From positions 22,059 through 86,058 of IMG/VR virus record IMGVR_UViG_3300042400_000421: a DNA stretch of 64,000 nt, one strand, 5' to 3'. How positions within the stretch are numbered: the stretch's first letter is position 1; the number at the start of each line of letters is the position of its first letter. The DNA comes from a virus. The position numbers and the translations under genes are program-made. This document shows positions 25,687 to 35,900 of the stretch, one piece after another. The notes below the pieces were generated by a model. It was not told the origin of the DNA, made no database searches, and saw only the letters and a list, made by a program, of their open reading frames with translations.

Positions 25687-27619
25687 CACCTTCTGAAGTT
25701 TGTCCGCTGCTCTCTAGCTCTTCAACTCTTGCTGTCAATTCTTGAATAGCTCTAACTGCAATCGACATAATTGCATTCTCTTTATACATTGTAGGCTTAA
25801 TATCTTCAAAATCTTCTTCTAAAGAAAAAGGTGTTCTATCGACACGATCAAATTTTCCAGGATCAGTCGCTTCATATGACAATAGTGACACATCTATTTG
25901 GTCTTGAACTTCTTCAATGTCTTCAATAATAAACCCGGCTTCAGTACTGAGTTGTCTAAGAGCATAAGTGTAGTCAGTATCCCTTTCATTGCGCTTCACT
26001 GTGAACTTGACTGGGCGCAACTTCTTTAATATGTTCGTAGCAGCAACGCTAGGGTCTTCATCAAAATACTCAATGTTTTCTTTAATTGCTCGTGTTGACG
26101 ATCTGAAATAAAGAAATCCGTCTAATCTAAGCACAGCGCTTCCACCAGTAGCTAGACCCGGAAACTGTGAACAGGAAACAAAGCCATTGGCTCTTGTTGA
26201 TAAGGCAATACCCCCACCACTTCTTTGTGATTCAAACATGATGCCTTCAGCGTCATTACCTTGGCTTGTTGTCAAAGAGAAATTAGAAACAGTTGCGCCC
26301 CCCAATGGCATCAATGATGGTTTAGAAGTTATTTCCGAATATGAATGTGTATGACTAGAAGTTGCATATGTATTTGCAACACCGCCATAAACTTGAAGTG
26401 TTCCACCGCTTGTGATGCAAACTAACTTATTGCTAGATGTTGTGGATGGATCATCATATAAAGCAGTCGCATTGACCACACGCATGGTTCCGGTTGAAAC
26501 GCTGTCAGAGTCTCCACCAAGATATGTGTATGTGCCTCTTCCTCTAATTCCATAACCAGAACCGACCCAGATATTAGTAGCTGACTCAAGATACAGCCCC
26601 GCACGAATTACGGATGATGTTATAGAGCTAGTAAGATCAGTTCCATTTGTCGTTCCTCTTACGGTTATTCCAGCGTCAGTATCATTTATATCGACATTTA
26701 CCCAATAATCATTACCAATAATATTATCAACATATTTATAGGCTATAAAATGTCCAGAAGCGTCTATTTTTACATATTCTCCAACTGCACTAAGTGCAAC
26801 TTCATCACCTGCTACCAAGTTACCACCAGTAACATCTAAACCGCCAACAGAACCTGCTGCTAAAGCACCTCTGACAGTTACATTATTAAATTCAGCATTT
26901 CCATCTGCGCCTATTCTAAACCCAGCAGAGCCAGCAGAAAAACCATTACTTTGAATTTCACTTGCATTAATATTAATACCACCAATGAAACCATCAGTAA
27001 TTGCATCGCCATTGTCAAAAGTGCCAGGCGTTGAACCATCAGGAAATTGCAGAGTTCCTTTTATTGTCAAGGTACTTCCATTCCAAGTAAAATTGCTTCC
27101 TAAAGAAAAATATCCACCTATGTTTGCAAATATTGGCGTATTAGTGTTTGCATAAACACCAGTTCCAGCAACTAAGTTTCCTCTAATCTGAATGTTATTA
27201 AAAATTCCAGTACCATTACTGTAAATAGCCCATCCAGTTTGAGTTGTTGTATTGTTAATAAAGTTATTACTTCTAATAATATTATTAACTAATACAATAT
27301 TAGAGGATAACTCATCTGCCGTAATAGTTCCTGCAATAATCTCTCTGGCAGAAATGGCATTGGCCTGAATGCGAATACCTGCAGGATTTAAAACCCTACC
27401 CTCAATAGTGTCAATAATAAAAGTTTTAAGAACATTTTTATTATTCTGCTGTCTTGCAGACCTAGAAGTATCTCTAGCGTTTTCAGTAGCAACAAAATCA
27501 AACATTGAATATTTTGATGTATCAATCAGTGTAGAGGTAAGACCATCATGCTTATGCCCCTCAACCCTTTTAAAAGTTACTTGGCCTTCACTTATTACAA
27601 CATTAGATTTAGCAGCCAT
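25682..27619 (-). CDS. Tail fibre with S74-type intramolecular chaperone
   Basis: This 645-residue protein has three parts. The first 100 residues resemble the tail-tip docking region, with IQANAISAREIIAGTITADE. The centre is a long beta-rich fibre with repeated NG/GNL units. The last 120 residues begin SSTRAIKENIEYF and end in a coiled coil (SIAVRAIQELTARVEELES): this is the peptidase S74 chaperone, in which the Ser and Lys carry out self-cleavage after trimer folding. It is likely the main host-binding fibre. It abuts the tail-tip gene. Confidence 0.88.
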   Translation of the reverse strand: MAAKSNVVISEGQVTFKRVEGHKHDGLTSTLIDTSKYSMFDFVATENARDTSRSARQQNNKNVLKTFIIDTIEGRVLNPAGIRIQANAISAREIIAGTITADELSSNIVLVNNIIRSNNFINNTTTQTGWAIYSNGTGIFNNIQIRGNLVAGTGVYANTNTPIFANIGGYFSLGSNFTWNGSTLTIKGTLQFPDGSTPGTFDNGDAITDGFIGGININASEIQSNGFSAGSAGFRIGADGNAEFNNVTVRGALAAGSVGGLDVTGGNLVAGDEVALSAVGEYVKIDASGHFIAYKYVDNIIGNDYWVNVDINDTDAGITVRGTTNGTDLTSSITSSVIRAGLYLESATNIWVGSGYGIRGRGTYTYLGGDSDSVSTGTMRVVNATALYDDPSTTSSNKLVCITSGGTLQVYGGVANTYATSSHTHSYSEITSKPSLMPLGGATVSNFSLTTSQGNDAEGIMFESQRSGGGIALSTRANGFVSCSQFPGLATGGSAVLRLDGFLYFRSSTRAIKENIEYFDEDPSVAATNILKKLRPVKFTVKRNERDTDYTYALRQLSTEAGFIIEDIEEVQDQIDVSLLSYEATDPGKFDRVDRTPFSLEEDFEDIKPTMYKENAIMSIAVRAIQELTARVEELESSGQTSEGV

Positions 27620-30600
27620 TAAACAACCTTCCTTAAAACAAGAGAATGAGATATAGACTCACCATAAGAGAATTCTTGTGATGTAACCCAATACTCTCCA
27701 TCAATTATATCAAATGCATCTAATGCACCAATCTTAATACGATCCCCAAGCTGAATTGTTGGAATTGCCATTATGCTGACATTGATAATAGGGACTGGCT
27801 CACTCATCTTTTCAATGATAAATTTAGCAATCTTGCTGGCATGCTCAAGTGATGTTATGTATGGGCTATCAATAGTTAATTCTTTTAATCCATATTTTCT
27901 TATATTCTCTTGGAGCAATTCTGTCTGTTCGCTCACTTGCTCAGTGCTTGAAACAACTGTGACTGGAATGCCAGAAATGGAGGTAAAATATTCCTTCTCA
28001 CTGATGGGGTCTTTCCCTTGTGCGTAAACAATTGCACCATAGTCGTTTTGATCAGAAGCTGCGATAACTAATTTTGCACTATAGCCACTATACTCAAACT
28101 TAAGAATATTGATTATATCTGGATTTTCATCATTAATACCAATAATAAAAGGTTGATTAACACCAATTGCCGGAGATTTATCATAGTTAATCTGAAAATA
28201 TCTTGCTTCTCTAACCTTTGTGTCGGCATCAAAGGCAAGAGCAGTCGTGTCAAACTGAGCTCTTTCAACCTCAAGAAATGATGTGTCAGTTTTAGATTTA
28301 TATTTAATAATCTCAGTTTTAACTTCTGAACTCACAGTTTTGCTTAGTGCTAAATATCCAGTGTTAGAAAATATAGGGTCAGTTGTAGTAGATACAGGAA
28401 TCAATGTATCGTCTAGTGTAATGTCAGATGTTAATTTTACAACTGCTAAAGTAGTAGGGCTAGGTGCAGTCCAAAGAGGTTGAGTACCTGAGTCAATATT
28501 TGCAACCGAACTAATTTTTACAACAACTTTATTAGTCTGCAATTGGCTAGTGTAATCACTACTTATAATGTCTGATGAATCATTGATTGTATATTGGACA
28601 TTTGCATGTTGATCAATTGATTCCTCAAAGAAGCGATTATATGACTCATATCTAGCATAACCTTCTTCATCAATATAGAAACGACCTAAATCTCCGAGAG
28701 TAATTGCATCAACTGCTTCTCTGATATGCCCAATTCCTGAGTATAGGAATGGGAATGTTTGAGGAGTGTCAACCTGTGATGATATATATCTATTAAGGAC
28801 ATCTGCAGCAGACAAAGTTTTTTTATAGATAGCAAATTCATCAAATATAAAATCACGGCCTGTTACGATTGGGACTTCTCCAACTCCCGCAGTAAATGAA
28901 GCACCTCGCCCCCCGATTGTAATATCACCTGTTTGTGTAACAATATTTCCAACAAGAGTTGTTTGCCCTTCCATTGAGCCATTTAGGTAATATTTTAATT
29001 TTTTATCATCAGTATTATATGTTGCAACAATATGATAAAAAGTATCATTAATTAGCTCAGATGTTCCAGTTGCTGAATAAGTTCCGGAAGATGTTTTTAT
29101 CTTAATACCATGTGATGAATCATCATTGAAATAAAACTCATACCCATTTGCTGGAGATGAATTTGCCCATGTTGACAAGTACTCTCCTGAACCAGTTGTA
29201 AAATGACCGTCATAAAATTTAGCAATAAGTTCAATAGAGAAATCTTTTTCACTTATAGTAATTGATGAATGGTTTGGAATTCTTACATAGCCATTATCAA
29301 TTAATAGAATTCCACGATTATTTTCCTCAGTTGTAATGCTGTCAGCATAGGCTAACTGAACATTGGAAGATAAAAAACCATCGTTTTGATGATGACTTAA
29401 TGCGACATTACCAATGCTGTATGAACCAAGTGCTTCGTTGGAATTACGCCCCCCTAACCCATCTCTTGCGACTACGGATCTAACTTCAGAACTTGGCATA
29501 AGCGTATATGCTAAAGATGAATTCCCCCTGTAAAGACCGATAGAGAAGTTTGCATCGCCAGAGCCATGCCAAAATTCAACCCTTAAGCGATAGGGGATAC
29601 CGGCTTCTAGATTTAAAAAACTATTACCTCTAAAAGTGTAGGCTGAAAAGTCAGCAGAGGAAGTTGCATCTCTCCTAGTATCAATAATAAGTAAATCATC
29701 TAAATAAACTCTTGCCCCGCCATTTGCAATCCTAAGCATTAAGTCTTGATTGCCACTATTTAATGGCATGTAATAACCATCAACAACTCCATTAAAGTAT
29801 TTTGTAAAAGTCTCTGAGGTTAATATTGAAGTAAAAGTATAGTTACTATATGATAGTGCGTGAACTGCTGAACCGGGGTTCTCTGTTGTTAAAACTGTAT
29901 TGTCAGGTGTTGAAAAAGATTTGACACCTGCAATCTTCTCTTCAATAGAAAGATTCTTTTCAAGAACATCAACTTTTATATTCTTATATTCTTCTAACTT
30001 ATCGCTTCTCATTCCCCAAAAGCGAGCTCTTAATCCTGGTTCTAATGATGCAATAGAGCCTGTCTTGTCAATTGAGTTCTCACTAAATGAATAACTAGCA
30101 ACTGCTCCATAATTAACACCATCTTTTGAATAAGCGGATGTTTGTTTAAATTTACTCTTTGGAAAATTAGCTTGCATTAAAAGATTCAATACACCACTCC
30201 CTACCGTTGAGTTTTCAACAAGAAAGCCATTTGTTAAGTTCTTCTCAGAAAGGAACTTAGAAAAATCACTAGCTTTAATTGAAACAGTCATGTCAGAAGT
30301 TGAAGATGCCCATTCGTCTACATAATATGTTCCCATATCTACATATTCATAAGGATCAAATTGAACGATTGCGCTGTCAGCATGGGCTATAGGGTCAGAG
30401 TCGTAATATCCACGCTCTAGAAAACTTACCGTATTTGTACCAGTTACGGTGTTACAAAGTATAATTTCGCGGCTCTCGTTGTCTGGGTCAATAGTGACAT
30501 AGAAAGAGCCTGACGGGCCTCCTGATGGGAATATGGCGGTATCTAGCACCGTCATTGAAGTCGCAGAATTAGAGAGGCTTTCTGCCAAATGGGTGTGAGA

Positions 30601-31512
30601 AAGAATGTCGTCTGTTTTTTTAATTCTCCAGCCAGTAGCAACTGTTACCTTCAAGTCTTTCTTCATATATTTGCCATAGCCAGTTGTTTGATTAAAAGCA
30701 TTCCATTGCTTATCCGTATTATCTAATTTAATATTTACGCTAGGGCTCTGTGTTCCGCCAATTGGGAGACTTGACTCATGTGTATCTCTAGACCTTGACA
30801 CTGAGTAATCAATTACTTCATCTGTAATGTCAAGTTCATATATTGGTGCAATCTCATGTATTCTTGCAACATCCGACCCATTTTTGGTAGAAATAACAGT
30901 AAAGATTATTTTGGCAGCATTATATGAGGCATTAGATGCATTTGTAGACTTTAAATAAAAATCTTTATAGTATTCATCTTCAGTAAGTGTTACTGTTTTA
31001 TCAAGCAAATCAATAAAGGTAGCACTTTGAACACGAATTCTAAATTGTTTAATTTGACCTAAGCTTTCTGATGTTACAACTCTAACCTTATTTACTTTTC
31101 TTTCATCAAATGTAATTGTCAGAACTGGAGAAGAGGCAAAAACACCATTTGCTTGACTCTTAGTTTTTGACCACCAGCCAAACTCATAATCATCTTCTAG
31201 GACTGCCGGAGTTGCATGGAATCTTCCATCAGCTTTAATGACAGTTCCATCTTTTTCTTTAGCATCGCATACAGCCCAAGTAAAAGACTCTTGCTCATAT
31301 CCATTCATTAATTGATTATTAGTAAAATAATAACCAACAGAACCTTTAGTGTTTACGGTATGGACATCAGTATTGGTAATAACAACATTTGACAAGTGCC
31401 TACTATCTAGTAAGTCAATTGTAATCTTTGGTTTTACTACCTGTGAATACCCAGAGATGGCTGAGCTGAAAAAGGTAGACAGTGTTTTACCATATATGTC
31501 ATTCTTTATCAT
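27619..31512 (-). CDS. Large tail-tip protein with PA14 and LamG domains
   Basis: This 1297-residue protein opens with beta-rich tail-tip sequence (Dit/Tal-like position). Around 490-680 it has a PA14-type domain (GLRARFWGMRSDK, then PLNSGNQDLMLRIANGGARV, YLDDLLIIDTR and GIPYRLRVEFWHGSG). Around 740-920 is a LamG/concanavalin-type lectin (IPNHSSITISEKDFSIELIA, then WHIVATYN-like FYHIVATYNTDDKKLKYYLN). Both fold types bind carbohydrate. The C-terminal 100 residues (IQLGDRIKIGALDAFDIIDG) look like a hub domain. It probably senses a host glycan at the tail tip. Confidence 0.82.
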   Translation of the reverse strand: MIKNDIYGKTLSTFFSSAISGYSQVVKPKITIDLLDSRHLSNVVITNTDVHTVNTKGSVGYYFTNNQLMNGYEQESFTWAVCDAKEKDGTVIKADGRFHATPAVLEDDYEFGWWSKTKSQANGVFASSPVLTITFDERKVNKVRVVTSESLGQIKQFRIRVQSATFIDLLDKTVTLTEDEYYKDFYLKSTNASNASYNAAKIIFTVISTKNGSDVARIHEIAPIYELDITDEVIDYSVSRSRDTHESSLPIGGTQSPSVNIKLDNTDKQWNAFNQTTGYGKYMKKDLKVTVATGWRIKKTDDILSHTHLAESLSNSATSMTVLDTAIFPSGGPSGSFYVTIDPDNESREIILCNTVTGTNTVSFLERGYYDSDPIAHADSAIVQFDPYEYVDMGTYYVDEWASSTSDMTVSIKASDFSKFLSEKNLTNGFLVENSTVGSGVLNLLMQANFPKSKFKQTSAYSKDGVNYGAVASYSFSENSIDKTGSIASLEPGLRARFWGMRSDKLEEYKNIKVDVLEKNLSIEEKIAGVKSFSTPDNTVLTTENPGSAVHALSYSNYTFTSILTSETFTKYFNGVVDGYYMPLNSGNQDLMLRIANGGARVYLDDLLIIDTRRDATSSADFSAYTFRGNSFLNLEAGIPYRLRVEFWHGSGDANFSIGLYRGNSSLAYTLMPSSEVRSVVARDGLGGRNSNEALGSYSIGNVALSHHQNDGFLSSNVQLAYADSITTEENNRGILLIDNGYVRIPNHSSITISEKDFSIELIAKFYDGHFTTGSGEYLSTWANSSPANGYEFYFNDDSSHGIKIKTSSGTYSATGTSELINDTFYHIVATYNTDDKKLKYYLNGSMEGQTTLVGNIVTQTGDITIGGRGASFTAGVGEVPIVTGRDFIFDEFAIYKKTLSAADVLNRYISSQVDTPQTFPFLYSGIGHIREAVDAITLGDLGRFYIDEEGYARYESYNRFFEESIDQHANVQYTINDSSDIISSDYTSQLQTNKVVVKISSVANIDSGTQPLWTAPSPTTLAVVKLTSDITLDDTLIPVSTTTDPIFSNTGYLALSKTVSSEVKTEIIKYKSKTDTSFLEVERAQFDTTALAFDADTKVREARYFQINYDKSPAIGVNQPFIIGINDENPDIINILKFEYSGYSAKLVIAASDQNDYGAIVYAQGKDPISEKEYFTSISGIPVTVVSSTEQVSEQTELLQENIRKYGLKELTIDSPYITSLEHASKIAKFIIEKMSEPVPIINVSIMAIPTIQLGDRIKIGALDAFDIIDGEYWVTSQEFSYGESISHSLVLRKVV

Positions 31513-32507
31513 TATGCCTCTTCCAATGTCAAACTACAGTCAAAATAGTATACACCATCAGATAAATCTCTTCTTAGCAGAGTTTCTGAATATGACCTCA
31601 CAAATACATTATAAGTTGTCTCTGTGTAAGGAGTTAAGCCGTTTTGATCTTGATTAATGACTTTAAGGACATGTACATCGGGGTCTTCTGAGACTGAAGA
31701 AATAAAGTCCCTTCCGTGTCTAGTATCAACTGTCTTCTCCATAAAGTTTGGCAAAAATCTCCATGACAATGAGAAAGTCTTTCTTCCCGACTCCGATGCT
31801 CTTTTATAATATCTATTTTTTCTATTATTCCAATTTCTATTTTCAATAAAAGATGGTGCTATAGAAATATCAAATTCTCTATTATGATTTGTTAATGGCT
31901 TACCATCGAGAATTAAAAATGTTCTTATAGAAGAATAATCTATAAATGAAGGACTAAATCTCACTGGGGGATTAATATTAGCTTTAGAAACTAAACGAAT
32001 TAAAGCTAAACCAAAAACAATTTCACCAGCAAGAAATGATGTAGATGTTGTAACACCGACCACTGATCTACCATTAACAGTTTTAATGGCATTAATTTGC
32101 GCCGTTGTTGTTACTGCAATATCAGTATGAGCCTTGGTGATTCTTGTCCCCGTCATCACAAGTGAAGAAACAATATCTACTGCAGAGGATGCCTTAGCAA
32201 CCTTCATTGCAGATGCTGTAACGGATGTTTCCGAATCTAAATGAATCAAACCTTGCAATATCTCGGTAGGGGTAGAAGTTTTAGATATTGATAAATCGAT
32301 TGATGAGCTTGCAAATGAAATTTTTGAACTAGAGAATGCGGATGACGATTGTATTTCTGAAGAAGATATCCCTGTTGCAATAGTAATTGCAGATGCCGTT
32401 ACTGATATTGAAAGATCATTAATAAAAGCGCTAGCAGCAAGTCCACCAACATAGAAGTCAATATCCTTAGCCTGTGGTCCTATATTAAACTTTTCATCAC
32501 CAGCCAT
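31512..32507 (-). CDS. Distal tail protein, paralogue of the next upstream gene
   Basis: This 331-residue protein ends with a 110-residue domain (KTFSLSWRFLPNFMEKTVDT, then YSETLLRRDLSDGVYYFDCS and LEEA) that matches the 152-residue protein encoded just upstream. The first 170 residues are Ser/Ala/Thr-rich with repeated short hydrophobic units and have no counterpart in that neighbour. The family is probably distal-tail or tail-tip assembly. Start is TAATG at the upstream stop. Confidence 0.75.
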   Translation of the reverse strand: MAGDEKFNIGPQAKDIDFYVGGLAASAFINDLSISVTASAITIATGISSSEIQSSSAFSSSKISFASSSIDLSISKTSTPTEILQGLIHLDSETSVTASAMKVAKASSAVDIVSSLVMTGTRITKAHTDIAVTTTAQINAIKTVNGRSVVGVTTSTSFLAGEIVFGLALIRLVSKANINPPVRFSPSFIDYSSIRTFLILDGKPLTNHNREFDISIAPSFIENRNWNNRKNRYYKRASESGRKTFSLSWRFLPNFMEKTVDTRHGRDFISSVSEDPDVHVLKVINQDQNGLTPYTETTYNVFVRSYSETLLRRDLSDGVYYFDCSLTLEEA

Positions 32508-32965
32508 TACTGCTCCTCCAACCCAAGGCTTACATCATAATAAGCACAATTAGTTTGTAAGTCTCTTCTTAGCAATCTTTCACTATATGAATTAATATAA
32601 CATGTATATGCTCTATATTCATCATTTGGATCTAGTTTGATTAATAAATAAACAAGCCCTCTTGTCTGAGCTAGAATATTCAAATAATCACGACCTTTTC
32701 TGCCATCGGCGGTTTTATCTTGGAGAGTAGGGAGATATTTAAATGACAAAGAAAATGTTCTTTTATTCTTTTGCACATATCTTTTAATACGCCCTCTTGC
32801 CAATTCAACATCAGAGCCAGATTGATTTATTTCTGATGAAAATGTTCTTCCATGTTCTGTAATCTCACACCCCTGTTTTTGCAACGCTGTAAGAGATTCA
32901 AACGGAGTTGCGCTAATCAAAACAAGATGAGTGAGCCCTGTTTGCTGGTTCTGAACAGCGACCAT
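32507..32965 (-). CDS. Distal tail protein (short paralogue)
   Basis: This 152-residue protein consists almost only of the domain shared with the gene downstream: RTFSLSFKYLPTLQDKTADG, then GRDYLNIL and INSYSERLLRRDLQTNCAYY. It lies directly after the tape measure, the normal place of the distal tail (Dit) protein, and its length and beta pattern fit that. The Dit assignment is from position. Confidence 0.72.
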   Translation of the reverse strand: MVAVQNQQTGLTHLVLISATPFESLTALQKQGCEITEHGRTFSSEINQSGSDVELARGRIKRYVQKNKRTFSLSFKYLPTLQDKTADGRKGRDYLNILAQTRGLVYLLIKLDPNDEYRAYTCYINSYSERLLRRDLQTNCAYYDVSLGLEEQ

Positions 32966-35900
32966 TAAAGACCTCTGTTCAAGCCGCTGTATGTAGAGAT
33001 TGTTCTACTTTGCAATCCGGCATTCTTTTGATTTTGTGGTCCAACATTAATATTGTAATTTTTCATCATAGATTCAAACCATTGCTTTTCACCAATGAAG
33101 TTATCAACATAAATATGAACGGTTGATGATGATGTTGTCTGAGGCTGTACAGGTCCGTTATATGATGGAGTTTTAGGAGTGTTAAATCTCATGTCATTCA
33201 TTGCCTGAAGAGCAGTGATGCCAATATTCTTAACTGCGTTAGAGTTAATTACATAATTTCCACCGTGAAGCATTGCAGGGAGTCCGGGAACTGCGCCACC
33301 AATTTTATATTCGGGGATTATACCACCGTTTTTAAACGGCTTTGGCTGATATGTCCCTTGGTTGATATTCTGAAGCATCCCCCAACCGTATTTCTTAACG
33401 GCTGAATTTCTTACAACATATTCACCACCATGGAGGATGGCAGGAATTCCTTGTTGAATTGGACCAGTGGTTGCTCCACCGTCACCATAAGGAATGGGAC
33501 CACCCATTTCACGAAGTTTGTATCCGTTATATCCTTCCGATCTAGAGCCTTTTGTATACAAATTTCTAATAATTGTTAATGATGTTTTATTGGCAGTATT
33601 TGAAAGTGTTGGGTATTTCTTAACAAAGTTTTCAAACACCACTAGCGCATTTTCATTTGCTTTATTATTTTTAAGCATGGTAAATGCAGTTGCGAGGTTG
33701 TTAACAATAAACTGTCCATTTGCACCACGGTAATTACTCATCATTACCTGAGCCATTCCTCTAGGAGTTACAATTCCACCTTTACCAACTTGCACAAGAC
33801 CTGTTTCTGTTCCAGTGCCTCCACCAGTGCCTCCACCAGTGCCATCGCCAGTGCCTCCACCTTTTCCACCACCAGTGCCTCCACCAGAGGATTCTCCTTC
33901 ATTCTTTGCAACAAGTTCTTTGTAGTCTGCGTAAATCTTGAATAGTTCTGCAAACTTAGTTGAAGACTCTCCAACGGCTGTGTTTAAAGTATCTGTAAGA
34001 CCGATGTACTTTTGCTTCATCCCTTCAATTGAGGCATCAATGGTTGTTTGCCACACACCATTCTCACCAAAAGGATTATTCTTAGCAATAGTGTCAGCTA
34101 TTGATGCAAGACTCGTAGTCAATGGGCCTTGAGCGTCTACTCCAAGTGCTCCAAGTGCACCTGTAAATGTTCCAGCAAAACTACCGCCAGCAGATGTTCC
34201 ATATTCATTTGCAGCAGTCTTTAATTTTTCTAGCTGTTCATTAAATTTATCAGCAGTTGTTGGAGGGAATTCAGTAATCTTCTTTGCCGCGTCTGTAAAG
34301 TTCTTGATCATGTCATCAAAATACTTAGTTGCAATTTCTTTTGCATTCTTGATTGAATCAACCAAATCTGCTTTTCTTTGGTCTGCTAATTCTTGATTTC
34401 TTGAAACTTCAAGATCTGCTATTTCTTTCTGAGAATCTACTTCAGACTTTCTTCCTTCAAGTGAAATTTGTCTTGCATCGTCAATACGACCTTCATAAAT
34501 TGCAAGTTGATAGTTGCGCTGAGAGTTGAGTTGGTTAAGAGCTCTCTTCTCTTCCATCTCTCTTTTCTTATTTTCATATTCTTTTGTCTTAGTAAGTCTT
34601 TCTTCAGCCTTGGCAACCGTTTCAATTTTTGTAATTTGATCGTCATAAAGCTTAAGAGATGCTTCTTTTTGTGTTTTAAGACCTTCAGTAAGAGCAGTTA
34701 CTGTGTCTGACATTATTGTTTTAATGCGGTCTTGGATATCGTTCTGCAACTCTTCCTTTAAAGATTTCGAGTAACTTGCCATCCTCTTGGCAAGAGCTTT
34801 ACCACCCTTATCTGCACCTTCCTCAATGCCAGTACCAATATCATTAGCAATCTTTTCTTGCATTGATTTTGTATTGGGGACAGGGACTACTGGAGTAACC
34901 TTGACAGTTGCCTTAACAGACTTCATGCTTCGTGCTTTGTCAATATATTCTGCAGTTGCGTCTAATGCCTGCGCAGCCTTTTTAAATACTCCTCCAACAA
35001 ATGGGAGTTTGCCCATAGCCCCAATAACTTTGGAAATCATTTTTAATATTCCGGAGAACAGACCACCAAATGGTCCCATTAATCCAACAACAGTTTTTCC
35101 AATTCCATCAGCAATTTGACTGAAACCTTTAGCAAAATCTCCTTTAAATAGATTAATAATTCCAGAAACAAAAGATATTACACCACGGATAACTGCAAGC
35201 AATGGCTTAAGAGCCTGACCAACTCCACCACCTATTACATTTTTAAATAACCAGCCAATAAGTTTAGCAATAAACTTAATAACATCTGCAAGAATATTAA
35301 ATGCGGTAGCAATGACTTGAACGACCATACTGCTACTGCTGGCACCGCCTGTTAGTTCTCCAAAGAAGTCAATGATTGGTTGAATTGCACCCTTAACACC
35401 GTCAACAATAAGACCCCATGCCTCTTGGAATGCTTTAATGCCAGGAGCGATTGCTTGTTTAAATTCTTTCCAGTTTTTTACAAGAATAATTATGATTGCA
35501 ATAACAGCAGCAATAACAGCACCTACACCCGTGAACATTAAGAATCCACTACCCATGCTCGCAATAGCAGGGATTATTCCCATAATTGTTGAGCCAAGAC
35601 TTGCAAACATTGGGCCAATTTTTGCGAGAAGGGACATTGGATTTTTAAGAGCAGTCATAAAGCTTGGTCCAACCTTTGCCAACGCTGACCCCATGTCTTT
35701 GATGCCAGTAACTGGGTTCTTGGCAAAACTTGCAACGCCCTCTACTGCCCTAAATGTAGTTGCACCACCAAGGAATTTTGATCCAACTGCTTTTGTTGAG
35801 TCATAGGCTTTAGGAACAAAGTCTTTAACTTTGTCAGCAGCTAAACCAACATTTAACTTAGTTGTCGCTAGTCTGCCCTTAAATCCACCACCCATAATTG

